Positions 42,619 through 51,041 of a stretch of 64,000 nucleotides of DNA are shown here, piece after piece. The translations under genes and the position numbers were made by a program. Position 1 is the first letter of the stretch. Each line of letters begins with the position of its first letter. The notes below the pieces were generated by a model. The model had not been told where the DNA came from. It saw only the letters and a list, made by a program, of their open reading frames with translations, and searched no databases. Origin of the DNA: SM23-32 sp964434535 (lineage in GTDB: Bacteria > Planctomycetota > Brocadiia > SM23-32); NCBI GenBank assembly GCA_964434535.1, contig CAYSWA010000010.1:1-64000 (forward strand). The letters are read 5' to 3'.

Positions 42619-44309
42619 CACTGTGCTTCCTCCTGCGGTTCGAAGGGTCGGCCCAGCTCCGCGCAGACGGCGCGCCAGCGCTCCTGCATCCCCTCGACGA
42701 AGAGCAGCGGGCGGAAGCCGAGCCTCAGGTAGGTCTTGATCGCCGCCAGGCGCCAGTCGTCGGTCTTCAGGTAGAGGCGCCGGTAGCCGGCTTCGATGAA
42801 GCGCCGCACGACGGCCGCGCAGACGGCCATGCCGAGCCCCCTGCCGCGGTGGTCGGTGTGCGCGGCCACCCAGCCGAGCTCGCCCCCGTGGGGGTGCAGC
42901 TCGCCCGGGTTGTGCGTGGCCATGGCAGTGGCGACGAGCCGGCCGCTCGCGGCGTGCTCGACCACGAAGAAACCGCCCGGCAGCGTGCCCCGGAGCGTGC
43001 GTTCGATCCGCTCGTCGTCCCAGCCTTCGAATCCGGCGCTCGCCATCAGCTCGCGGTAGGCGGCCGTGTCCCCTTCGGCGAGCTGGCGCATGCGGTAGCC
43101 GGCGGGCAGGGCGACCTCGGGCGGCCGGGCCAGCAGCTCCTCGGGGTAGACCATCTGGAGCTGCGGCCGGCCGGGCTCGCCGTCCCAGCGGCGGCTGTCG
43201 GGCACTTCGAGCCAGCGGCCGTCCTCGGCGATCGAGTGCTGGGAGACGAGGCCCGGCAGCGTCAGGTCCATCGCCTCGTGGATGCCGATCGGGCAGGTCG
43301 CCTCGCCGCGCACGGCGCGCACGAAGTCGAGCACCTCGAAGTAGTCGCCTCCGCCGTGTCCGGCGCGCAGCGCCTCCTCGGGCGGGTTGCGCCACGGCTC
43401 GGGCAGGAACCGCGCGGCGAACTCGTCCCGCCCGAGCAGCTCGTCCAGCGCGAACCAGCGCGGCTCGTCGCTCAGCGAGCGGAGCCAGACCTTGTCCCGT
43501 TCGCCCGGTCCGCCGCGGCTCGACTCGTAGCATCCGTCGGTGCCCTGGAGCTGGTAGTTGGCCATGGCGTGGGGCCGCTCGGAGATCATGTCCAGCCGTA
43601 TCTTCACCAGGCCGCCGCCGGCCATCTTGCCGAGCATGACGGCGCTCTCCTGGTGGTAGGGCTCGCCGCGCGGGTCGCTGTAGTGGCGCCCGCTCCCCTC
43701 GCAGCAGACGCGCGCGACGCGGTCGGCGGGCATCCACTGAAGCAGCGGTCCCAGGCTGTGCGTGGGGTAAGTGATGCCGTCGATGCCCGTCTGCCACTTG
43801 CGCCGCCACGGCGTGGCCTCGTTCAGCTCCTTCAGCTCGTGCAGGTACTCGCCCTCGCCGTAGTAGACCTGCCCGAACTCGCCCTGGCGGACCAGCTCGC
43901 GCACCACCACGTTCGGGCGGGTGTAGAGGTAGTTCTCGGCCATCATGTAGACGGCGTCGGATGCCTGGCAGGCGCGCACCAGCTCGCGGCACTGCTCGAC
44001 CGAGACGCCCGCCGGCACCTCGCAGAGCACGTGCAGGCCGCCCTGGAGGGCGGCGATCGATTGGGGGACGTGGAACTGCATCGGCGTGCCGATCACCACG
44101 GCGTCCAGGTCGGCCCGCTCGAGCATCCGCTCGTAGTCGGCGTATTGCTCCTCGGCGCCGAGGCGGGCGGCGCACTGATCCAGCGTCTCGGCGCGCACGT
44201 CGCAGACGGCCCGGATGCGCGCGCCGTTGGCCGCCAGGGCCTCGCGGAAGGACGCCCCGCGTCCGGCGGCGCCGACGATGCCGACGTTCAGCCTCTCCAG
44301 TGCACCCAT
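42618..44309 (-). CDS. Gfo/Idh/MocA oxidoreductase fused to GNAT acetyltransferase
   Basis: A 563-residue fusion. Residues 1 to about 395 are a Gfo/Idh/MocA dehydrogenase (LNVGIVGAAGRG Rossmann loop, then LHVLCEVPAGVSVEQ where the usual EKP is replaced by EVP). Residues from about 415 to 560 are a GNAT acetyltransferase (HTDHRGRGLGMAV acetyl-CoA loop near 487, LKTDDWRLAAIKTYLRLGF). Loss of the EKP lysine weakens the case for normal sugar dehydrogenase activity. It is coupled to the UROD-like gene by a one-base overlap and follows the MttB-like gene by 31 bases. A sugar-modifying role is inferred. Confidence 0.85.
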   Translation of the reverse strand: MGALERLNVGIVGAAGRGASFREALAANGARIRAVCDVRAETLDQCAARLGAEEQYADYERMLERADLDAVVIGTPMQFHVPQSIAALQGGLHVLCEVPAGVSVEQCRELVRACQASDAVYMMAENYLYTRPNVVVRELVRQGEFGQVYYGEGEYLHELKELNEATPWRRKWQTGIDGITYPTHSLGPLLQWMPADRVARVCCEGSGRHYSDPRGEPYHQESAVMLGKMAGGGLVKIRLDMISERPHAMANYQLQGTDGCYESSRGGPGERDKVWLRSLSDEPRWFALDELLGRDEFAARFLPEPWRNPPEEALRAGHGGGDYFEVLDFVRAVRGEATCPIGIHEAMDLTLPGLVSQHSIAEDGRWLEVPDSRRWDGEPGRPQLQMVYPEELLARPPEVALPAGYRMRQLAEGDTAAYRELMASAGFEGWDDERIERTLRGTLPGGFFVVEHAASGRLVATAMATHNPGELHPHGGELGWVAAHTDHRGRGLGMAVCAAVVRRFIEAGYRRLYLKTDDWRLAAIKTYLRLGFRPLLFVEGMQERWRAVCAELGRPFEPQEEAQ

Positions 44310-44340
44310 GTTCGTTCCCCTCGCCGGCCTCCGCGCGGGC

Positions 44341-45768
44341 TCAGGTCAGCTCGCGCAGGGCGGCCTCAGCGATCCGGTCCAGCTCTGCGCAGACCTCGGC
44401 CGGCGGCGGCCCGGGTCCGGGGCCGGCCAGGATCTCCTCGGCCCGCCCCAGGCAGCGGGCGCGCATGTCGAGCCGCCCGCCCTCGGCCCACGCCTGGAAG
44501 AACTCCCGGTCCAGCAGCTCCGGGAACCAGTGCTCGGCGCGGAAGCGGCGCACCGTGTGCTCGTCGGCCAGGAAGCCCTCGCCCGTCTCCACCGCCCTCT
44601 GGACCACGTCCACCGCGAGCGTCTCCGCCGTCACCTCGATGCCCGCCATCAGCCGCTCGACGTAGCCGATCAGCTCGTGCTGCATCACGAGCATGGCGGC
44701 GCTGCTGGCCTGATCGACGCCGCAGATGCCGAGGTGGCCGAAGATGTCGGCCCCGGCCGCCGCCCCGGCCGCCAGCGTGATGCCGGCCTCCATGCCGGCC
44801 TGGGCGTCGGGCACTTTGGCGTCGGTCAGGCCCACGTTGACGTAGACCGGCAGCCCGTAGCGGGCGCCCATCTGCGCGAAGGCGACCGCCATGAGCGCCT
44901 GCTCGGGCCCGGCGAAGACGAGCTGCGTGGTGCGCATGTCGAAGGCGTGCGCGATCCCGCCGTAGCAGACCGGCACGCCGGGACTGACGAGCTGGGCGAT
45001 GCAGACGCCGGCGAGGACCTCGGCGTTCTCCTGGGCGATGGCGCCGGCGAGCGTCACCGGCCCGGAGAGCCCGGCCTGCACCATCGGGCCGACGGCGACC
45101 GGCAGCGGGAACCGCGCCGTCTCGTAGAGCAGGTCCACGCCGTCGCGGGGAAAGCGCAGCGGGCTGATCGGCTCCAGGAAGTTGTAGGTGACCGGCCGCC
45201 GGGCGACCTCCTCGACGCTGCCGGCGAGGGCGACGAGCATCTCCCCGATGAAGCGGGCCGAGGCGCGGGTGTTGAACCAGAACGTGACCGGCTTGGTCGC
45301 GTGCTTGAGCAACTCGCCCGCCACGAAGACGTCCTGCACGGGGCGGGGCACGTCGTGCGGGTCGGTCATCGCGCCCACGACGGTCAGGCGCGGCAGGCCC
45401 TCGCCGAGCAGGCAGGCGGCGCGCACGTCGTCCAGCCGGGCGCGGCGGCGGGTAAGCGACCGCTCGTCGAGCCAGAACGCCTCGCCGGCGATCGAGTTGT
45501 AGTTCCTCTCGCCCACGCCGAAGGCGGCGCTCTTCGCCGGGTCGCGCCCGTAGAGGGTGAAGCGCTTGCCGGCCCGCCGGATGCAGTCGCGCACCAGCTC
45601 GGGCGGGATGCGCACTCGCTGCGCGCGGAACTCGACGGCAGCCCCCCGCTCGGCGAAGCGGCGGAGCGTCTCCTCGTGCGGCACCTCGACGCCGACGCGC
45701 TCCAGAAGCCCGAGGCTCGCCGCGTCGATCGCCTCGATCTGGTCGCAGTTCAGCACGCTGACGCGCAT
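44341..45768 (-). CDS. MttB-superfamily methyltransferase (non-pyrrolysine)
   Basis: A 475-residue protein of the trimethylamine methyltransferase MttB superfamily. The barrel segments VGVEVPHEETLRRFAE, NFLEPISPLRFPRDGVDLL and FGHLGICGVDQASSAA are typical. There is no in-frame TAG, so it is the pyrrolysine-free type whose members demethylate glycine betaine, carnitine and other methylamines through a corrinoid protein. The substrate cannot be told from sequence. It is first in the operon with the Gfo-GNAT and UROD-like genes. No corrinoid-protein gene is beside it. Confidence 0.88.
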   Translation of the reverse strand: MRVSVLNCDQIEAIDAASLGLLERVGVEVPHEETLRRFAERGAAVEFRAQRVRIPPELVRDCIRRAGKRFTLYGRDPAKSAAFGVGERNYNSIAGEAFWLDERSLTRRRARLDDVRAACLLGEGLPRLTVVGAMTDPHDVPRPVQDVFVAGELLKHATKPVTFWFNTRASARFIGEMLVALAGSVEEVARRPVTYNFLEPISPLRFPRDGVDLLYETARFPLPVAVGPMVQAGLSGPVTLAGAIAQENAEVLAGVCIAQLVSPGVPVCYGGIAHAFDMRTTQLVFAGPEQALMAVAFAQMGARYGLPVYVNVGLTDAKVPDAQAGMEAGITLAAGAAAGADIFGHLGICGVDQASSAAMLVMQHELIGYVERLMAGIEVTAETLAVDVVQRAVETGEGFLADEHTVRRFRAEHWFPELLDREFFQAWAEGGRLDMRARCLGRAEEILAGPGPGPPPAEVCAELDRIAEAALRELT

Positions 45769-45804
45769 TGCGGCGCCCTCACCAGTCCGTCCGGACCGGC
45801 CTGA

Positions 45805-45810
45805 AGTATA
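45805..45810 (-). promoter_or_regulatory. -10 element of the MttB operon
   Basis: Minus strand TATACT (45810-45805). I see no good -35 at 16-18 bp; that region already codes for the end of the spermidine-synthase-like protein. Start near 45798, about 30 nt before the ATG. Confidence 0.45.
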
Positions 45811-45820
45811 CGGCCGCCGC

Positions 45821-46774
45821 TCACTGCGCGCGCGGCCGGTCGGCCTCCTGCTCGCGGAGCCAGTTGACGGGGGCGCGATCGTCGGTGAGCACCTGCGCGC
45901 GGGGGTCCGGGCGCACGCCGAGGCTGAGCCGCCCGGCGACCCACCGCATGTCGAACGCGAAACCGCGCGCCCGCTGGAGCCCTTCGGCCCGCCGGGCCGC
46001 CTCCGCCACGCCGAGCGTCGGCGCCTCCGGCCCCGGCCCGATCAGCATCGCGTTGGTCGAGTAGCTGCCCACGTAGACCTGGCAGCGGCCGAAGACCGCC
46101 AGGAACGTCTTCAGCTCCGCGTCAAAGAGCCGGTTGGTGGTGATCACGTTCGAGACCACGACCCCGTCGGCGGCGAGCACGCCCCGCAGCTCCTGGAGGA
46201 ACTCGCGCGTCATCAGGTGGAACGGGACGTAGTCGCCCCGGTAGGCGTCGAGCACGACCAGGTCGTACTTCGGCGCGGGGTCGCGCGCGAGCTGGCGCTT
46301 GGCAAAGACGCGTCCGTCCATCACGTGGACCTGGAGCCGTTCGTCGGTGCGGAAGCCGAAGTAGCGCCGCGCGATCGGCGGCACGGCGGGGTCGATCTCG
46401 GCCACGTCGATGCGGGCCTCGGGGTAGTAGTGGCGCAGGTCGCGCGGGATGACGCCGCCGCCGAGGCCGAGGACGAGGACGCGCTCGGGCTCGGGGTTAT
46501 AGAGCAGGCCGGCGAAGGCCATGGCCGTGTACTCGTTGACGTGGCGGCGCGGGGCGCCGAGGTCCACCTGGCTCTGGATGAAGCGCTGGTCCTGCGCCCC
46601 GAAGCGGAGCGTGACCCGCTCGCCCTGCTGGTAGACGAAGATGCGGTGGTAGAGCGAGTTCTCCTGGTGGATGAGCCGTCCGAAGTACTCGGCACCGGCC
46701 CCCGGCGCCAGCAGCACGCCGGCGGCCGCCAGCGCGGCCGCGCCCGCCAGCAACGCGATGGACCGGCGCCTCAT
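45821..46774 (-). CDS. Spermidine synthase-like SAM-fold protein
   Basis: A 317-residue protein with an N-terminal membrane anchor or signal (about residues 5-28), then a spermidine synthase-type domain: SLYHRIFVYQQGERVTLRFG, the nucleotide motif VLVLGLGGGVIPRDL, VAEIDPAV and YDLVVLDAYRGDYVP. ATG 46774 is chosen because GGAGG lies 5 bases upstream; its first base is shared with the stop of the membrane gene before it. In many genomes the two parts form one fused protein. True polyamine synthesis is doubtful, since such membrane-linked forms are usually unassigned. Confidence 0.82.
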   Translation of the reverse strand: MRRRSIALLAGAAALAAAGVLLAPGAGAEYFGRLIHQENSLYHRIFVYQQGERVTLRFGAQDQRFIQSQVDLGAPRRHVNEYTAMAFAGLLYNPEPERVLVLGLGGGVIPRDLRHYYPEARIDVAEIDPAVPPIARRYFGFRTDERLQVHVMDGRVFAKRQLARDPAPKYDLVVLDAYRGDYVPFHLMTREFLQELRGVLAADGVVVSNVITTNRLFDAELKTFLAVFGRCQVYVGSYSTNAMLIGPGPEAPTLGVAEAARRAEGLQRARGFAFDMRWVAGRLSLGVRPDPRAQVLTDDRAPVNWLREQEADRPRAQ

Positions 46775-47430
46775 CACCGCCTCCTCGCCGAGCGGAGGTC
46801 CTGCACGGCGCCATGCAACAGCACCAGCCCGCCCAGGATCAGCATCACCGCCCCGGTGCCGTGCAGCGTCGCCCGCAGCGACCAGAGCACCAGGTAGAAG
46901 GCCGTCGTCACGCAGCCGGCGAAGCTGGCCGCGGTGGAGACGGCGAGCACGAGCCCCGCCTTCAGGCCGGCCTCCTCACTGCTGCGGGTCAACCAGTGGA
47001 CGGCCGTCGGCGAGACCGTGCCGAGAAGGACCGTCGGCACGGCGAAAAGGGCGAACGAGGCGGCGAGCGAGCCCCACTTCACGTCCAGGCCCGTGCGCAG
47101 GATGGCCTCGCAGACGCGGTCGATCACCAGCGGCAGCCCGCAGAGCCAGCCACCGGCCAGGGCGAGGGCGACGCCGAGCGCCCGCTTGCTGGAGGCGGTG
47201 TTCGAGACCCAGCCGCCGAGCATGTAGCCGACGGCGAGGCTGAGCAGGAAGACGCCGATCACGCTGCCCATCACCACGTAGACGGCGCTGCCGAAGTAGG
47301 GGGCGAGGATCCGGGCGCCGAGGATCTCCAGCTCCATGATCACCCAGCCGCAGGCGGCCGTCACGAAGAGGACGGCGAGCGCGCGGGCGAGACTCCGCCC
47401 CCGGGCGCTGTCGCGCGAGCCCTGCGGCAC
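46774..47430 (-). CDS. Membrane half of a split MFS/spermidine-synthase-type protein
   Basis: A 218-residue integral membrane protein with six to seven hydrophobic segments. MELEILGARILAPYFGSAVYV at about residues 34-54 is a signature of the fused 'MFS transporter/spermidine synthase' proteins. Translation likely starts at GTG 47430: GGAGGG at 47439-47444 lies 8 bases upstream and the promoter at 47468-47496 excludes longer forms. The stop shares one base with the start of the synthase-like gene, so both halves are made together. Function of the pair is unknown. Confidence 0.82.
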   Translation of the reverse strand: MPQGSRDSARGRSLARALAVLFVTAACGWVIMELEILGARILAPYFGSAVYVVMGSVIGVFLLSLAVGYMLGGWVSNTASSKRALGVALALAGGWLCGLPLVIDRVCEAILRTGLDVKWGSLAASFALFAVPTVLLGTVSPTAVHWLTRSSEEAGLKAGLVLAVSTAASFAGCVTTAFYLVLWSLRATLHGTGAVMLILGGLVLLHGAVQDLRSARRR

Positions 47431-47467
47431 GGTGGAGGCCCTCCACGGGGGGAGATCGAGGGATTCG

Positions 47468-47496
47468 ATTCTACGGGCTGCGCCGCGGGCGGGCAA
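47468..47496 (-). promoter_or_regulatory. Promoter of the split MFS/synthase pair
   Basis: Minus strand TTGCCC (47496-47491), 17-bp spacer, TAGAAT (47473-47468). Start near 47461, leader about 30 nt to the GTG at 47430. Confidence 0.75.
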
Positions 47497-47524
47497 CGCG
47501 CGGCGGGCGGCGGTCCCGCGCCCC

Positions 47525-49879
47525 CTACCGCCGCGCGGCCAGGTAGCCCCAGACGTAGCTGTTCGGGCCGAGCGTCTGCATGATGGTGTACTCGCAGACG
47601 GCGGCCCAGGAGTAGACGTCGAAGTAGCCCTCGACGATCGGCCATCGGCTCGCCGGCGGGGTGCACTGCTCGTCGAGCCCGACCTCGAAGGGCCAGTTCC
47701 AGTAGCGGCTCCCCTTGTAGAAGACGTAGTCGGCCGCCCCGTAGAGGGTGATGCCGGCGGGGACGGGCTGGCCGGAGTGGCGGCTGTCGACGTGCAGGAC
47801 GTTGCGCGGCCAGTCGTGGCCGACGCCGCTCGTCATGGCCATGTTCATGGGGTTGCCGCCGGCGGAGAAGACGGCCGACTCGACGATGGCGCGCAGGAAG
47901 TCCTCCCGCCCGGTCAATGCGTGGCCGCGCACGACCTGCATGGCGTCCGCCATGCCGTAGAAGCCGTGCTGCGGGGGCCGGTCATAGTAGCGCGTGGTCA
48001 GCGCCCAGGCGTTGCCCCGGGCGAACTCGACGCCCCGCTCGGCGTCGGCCACGGTGAACTCGACCGCCGCCTGCTTCAGCCCGGCGTCCACCGCCTCGTC
48101 GCCGAGCCGCGCGTAGAGGAACGCCGCGTCGCGCTGGCGCTCGGAGAGGTCCGGCCCCTCGCCCAGGCGCGTGGTCTGGCGGAAGATGGCGTGCCAGCGC
48201 TCCTGGCCGGTCAGGCGGTAGAGCTCGACGGCGGCGAGGCAGCGGTCGTCGCGGATGCGCTGCTTCGCGCCGTCCCTGACCTGCTCGTATTCGGGCCGGT
48301 TCGGCCAGTCGGCCAGCTCGGCCTCGGCCCATTCCATGGCCCGCAGGGCGCTCTGCCGGTAGAGGCCGGCCAGCCCGGCGTCGAAGCGGCGCAGCACGTG
48401 GGCCGCCCGCGCGGCCAGCCCGGCGTAGACGTGGCTCGACCAGAGGCCGGGCTTGTAGGACATGATCGTCTGCGACTCCTGCCACGAGCACTCGCCCGAG
48501 ACGGGGTGGCCGGAGGACTCGATGCCCCCGCGCACGCCGCCGTGCCCGGCCTGGAGGCGGCGGTAGCCGTCGATGTTGAACAGCGCCTCGTTGACCGTGT
48601 CGGGCAGCGCGTTCTGCGACTCGGGGATGTTCAGGCCGACGCCGGCGAAGTAGTCGGGGAACATCTCGACCAGCTCGAGCTGGAGGCGGCTGGCGTCCAG
48701 GTGCTGGATGCGCCGGTCCCAGTCGCCGGCGTCCATGTAGGCGCCCCAGGCGTCGGGGACGATCTGATCGGTCCGTCCCGCGATCAGGTTGGCGAAGTTG
48801 CCCGAGTCGGTGCCGAGCGCGTTCAGCCCGTTGCCGCTGTACATCAGCGGGCACTCGGAGTGGTAGACCGTGACCCCGTCGTCGGGGTGGAAGCAGCGCG
48901 GGCGGACGTAATCGGTGTGCGGCGGCCCGAGCGCGATGCCGCTGCGATGGTGGTAGTGGCCCTTCATGGAGACGCGGAACGCCCGCTCCCATGCCTGCCC
49001 GGCGATCTCGAACGGGTAGCTGCACCCGACGCCCTCGACGCAGACGCGGTAGCGGCCGGGGCGGTCGAACTCGACGAACTCCATCCGGTAGACGTCGGTC
49101 AGGTTGTAGTTGGCGCGGCGCTTCATCTGCTCCGGCTCGTCCGCCGCGCGGGAGAGCCTGACCTCGCCCTCGTAGGCCGTCTCGCCGGTCGCGTCGTCCA
49201 GCAGGCGGAAACGCAGTCCCTCGGCGTAGCTGTAGGCGCCGCCCGTGCCGAGCCAGACCGAGAGGAAGGCGCACTTGCCCGGGTCATCGGGCCGGAATCC
49301 GACATGGCTGGCGTGGACGGCCTCGCTGCGGACGCGCTCCGGCCGGTGCACGTACTCGACCTGATCGACGTCCAGGTTCAGCCCCGTCGGCTCGACCGTG
49401 TAGCGGGCACCCTCCTGCGGGGGCTGGGGCAGCTTCAGGTAGAGGTGGTGACGCATGGCGGCTCCCTTGCCGGGCTGCGTCCAGTTGATGGCCTTGCTCT
49501 TGCGCCAGAGGCGGTCCGGGGCGGCGCCCTCGGCGTAGGCGGGATCGTCGGGGGAAAAGATGCGGTAGCTCTGCGGCCGGTCGGCGGCCTCCTCGTCGAG
49601 CGGCTCGCCGACCAGACGCTCCAGCGTGGTCAGCGTGTCGCGCTTCGGCCCGACCAGGTAGCCGACGGGCTCGCCGTCGCGGATGAGGAGGACCTGGTGG
49701 ACCTCGCCGCTCACCCTGGCGCGCGTCCGCTCGATGCGGTCGTCGGGCCGGGGCGCGTAGGGCATCTGCTGCATCGGCTGCACGCGGCCGGCGCGGACCT
49801 GGAGGGCCAGTATGTCGGGCGCGACCGGCGCGACGTGCTCCACCCAGGGCATCGGCTCCTGCGATTCCTCAAGCGTCAT
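47525..49879 (-). CDS. GH9-family glycoside hydrolase with N-terminal Ig-like domain
   Basis: A 784-residue protein. The N-terminal part carries beta domains (including a CelD_N-like Ig domain around residues 200-300: YRMEFVEFDRPGRYRVCVEG). The (alpha/alpha)6 catalytic domain follows with the GH9 motif YMDAGDWDRR near 378-387, holding the catalytic-base aspartates, and the C-terminal ending YSWAAVCEYTIMQTLGP with a candidate acid Glu. GH9 enzymes cut beta-1,4-glucans or related chains. No signal peptide is visible, so the enzyme may work on oligosaccharides in the cytoplasm. GGAGG precedes the ATG at 49879. Divergent from the M55 peptidase. Confidence 0.85.
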   Translation of the reverse strand: MTLEESQEPMPWVEHVAPVAPDILALQVRAGRVQPMQQMPYAPRPDDRIERTRARVSGEVHQVLLIRDGEPVGYLVGPKRDTLTTLERLVGEPLDEEAADRPQSYRIFSPDDPAYAEGAAPDRLWRKSKAINWTQPGKGAAMRHHLYLKLPQPPQEGARYTVEPTGLNLDVDQVEYVHRPERVRSEAVHASHVGFRPDDPGKCAFLSVWLGTGGAYSYAEGLRFRLLDDATGETAYEGEVRLSRAADEPEQMKRRANYNLTDVYRMEFVEFDRPGRYRVCVEGVGCSYPFEIAGQAWERAFRVSMKGHYHHRSGIALGPPHTDYVRPRCFHPDDGVTVYHSECPLMYSGNGLNALGTDSGNFANLIAGRTDQIVPDAWGAYMDAGDWDRRIQHLDASRLQLELVEMFPDYFAGVGLNIPESQNALPDTVNEALFNIDGYRRLQAGHGGVRGGIESSGHPVSGECSWQESQTIMSYKPGLWSSHVYAGLAARAAHVLRRFDAGLAGLYRQSALRAMEWAEAELADWPNRPEYEQVRDGAKQRIRDDRCLAAVELYRLTGQERWHAIFRQTTRLGEGPDLSERQRDAAFLYARLGDEAVDAGLKQAAVEFTVADAERGVEFARGNAWALTTRYYDRPPQHGFYGMADAMQVVRGHALTGREDFLRAIVESAVFSAGGNPMNMAMTSGVGHDWPRNVLHVDSRHSGQPVPAGITLYGAADYVFYKGSRYWNWPFEVGLDEQCTPPASRWPIVEGYFDVYSWAAVCEYTIMQTLGPNSYVWGYLAARR

Positions 49880-49928
49880 TGCGGCTCCTCCCTTGGCCAG
49901 AATCCCCGGCAGGCGGCCGGGCGGGGGG

Positions 49929-49957
49929 ATTATGGCCCCCGGCGCCCGGCGGCGCAA
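49929..49957 (-). promoter_or_regulatory. GH9 promoter
   Basis: Minus strand TTGCGC (49957-49952), 17-bp spacer, CATAAT (49934-49929). Start near 49922. Back to back with the M55 promoter. Confidence 0.7.
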
Positions 49958-49970
49958 GGTGAGGGCCGTC

Positions 49971-49999
49971 TTGCCAGGGCCCGGCGCGCTCATTATCAT
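49971..49999 (+). promoter_or_regulatory. M55 peptidase promoter
   Basis: TTGCCA at 49971-49976, 17-bp spacer, TATCAT at 49994-49999. Start near 50006, leader about 120 nt. Confidence 0.75.
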
Positions 50000-50125
50000 G
50001 TCGATGGGCGGAGGCTGGCACCGGCCACAGACCGGCAGAGGACCATGACGAGGCGCGCCGGGCCCTCCCCGCCGCCCCGATCCGTTCAAGTGGGCGCACC
50101 ACCAGCCCGTCCGGGAGGAGGCGCG

Positions 50126-50911
50126 ATGAAGGTCTTCGTCATGACGGACATGGAGGGCGTCAGCGGCATCTGCCGCAGCGACCACGTCAGCCGCGGCGCG
50201 CCGCTCTACGAGGCCGGGCGCCGGTTCCTGACCGAAGAGGTGAACGCCTGCCTCGAGGGCTGCTTCGAGGGCGGGGCCGACGAGGTGGTGGTCAAGGACG
50301 GGCACGGCGGGCACGGGAGCAACTTCATCTGGCCCGAGCTCGACCCGCGCGCGCAATACGTCATGGGCGGCACCGGCCGGCGGCGGCTGTCCGGCGTGGA
50401 GGACTGCGACGCGCTCGTCCTGCTCGGCTTCCACGCGATGGCCGGCACGCCGGAGGCGATCCTGGAGCACACGATGAGCAGCGGCTCGTGGCAGAACTTC
50501 TATCTCAACGGGCGACGCACGGGCGAGATCGGCATCGACTCGGCGATCGGCGCGGAGAACGGCGTGCCCACGGTGCTGGTGACCGGCGACGAGAAGGCAT
50601 GCCGCGAGGCGGAGGAGTTCATCCCCGGCGTGGTGACGGCCTGCGTGAAGTGGGGGCTGGCGCGGGAGGGCGGGCGGCTGCTCTCGCGCGAGCGGGCGCA
50701 CCGGCTGATCAAGGAGCGGGCGATCGAGGCGCTGCGCCGGGCGGGGCAGATCGCGCCCGTCCGCGTGGAGCCGCCGGTGAGGGCGCGGCTGGAGCGGGTC
50801 TCCAAGGGCGAGCTGCCCACGCGCGGCGAGAAGCCCTACGTGAAGATCATCGACGGGCGCACCTACGAGGTCACCGCCGAGAGCGTCGAACAGGCCCTCT
50901 GGCGCCTGTAG
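50126..50911 (+). CDS. M55-family D-aminopeptidase (DppA-like)
   Basis: A 261-residue zinc peptidase that releases N-terminal D-amino acids from short peptides, often in peptidoglycan peptide recycling. The residues that bind the two zinc ions in DppA are all present at nearly the same numbers: Asp8 and Glu10 in MTDMEGVSG, His60 in KDGHGGHG, His103 in GFHAMAG and Glu134 in TGEIGIDS, with His115 in ILEHTM as the catalytic residue. Length is normal. GGGAGGAG precedes the ATG. The dpp transport genes are not nearby. The gene is divergent from GH9. Confidence 0.94.
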   Translation: MKVFVMTDMEGVSGICRSDHVSRGAPLYEAGRRFLTEEVNACLEGCFEGGADEVVVKDGHGGHGSNFIWPELDPRAQYVMGGTGRRRLSGVEDCDALVLLGFHAMAGTPEAILEHTMSSGSWQNFYLNGRRTGEIGIDSAIGAENGVPTVLVTGDEKACREAEEFIPGVVTACVKWGLAREGGRLLSRERAHRLIKERAIEALRRAGQIAPVRVEPPVRARLERVSKGELPTRGEKPYVKIIDGRTYEVTAESVEQALWRL

Positions 50912-50963
50912 CTCTGCGCCGCCCGCCCCCCCTCGCGTGCCCGGGCGACGTTACCCGCGAGCT

Positions 50964-50992
50964 TTGACAGCGCGGCGCCCGGCCGGTAGCAT
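50964..50992 (+). promoter_or_regulatory. Promoter of the second Gfo/Idh/MocA gene
   Basis: TTGACA at 50964-50969, 17-bp spacer, TAGCAT at 50987-50992. Start near 50999, leader about 43 nt to the first ATG. Confidence 0.75.
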
Positions 50993-51041
50993 CCAACGCC
51001 ATCCTGTCTTGACGTTTCCACGCACTCTTCGGACCGGCACG

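Noticed and set aside
44341..45768. Pyrrolysine-containing MttB
   Set aside because: The frame has no internal TAG; it belongs to the non-pyrrolysine branch.
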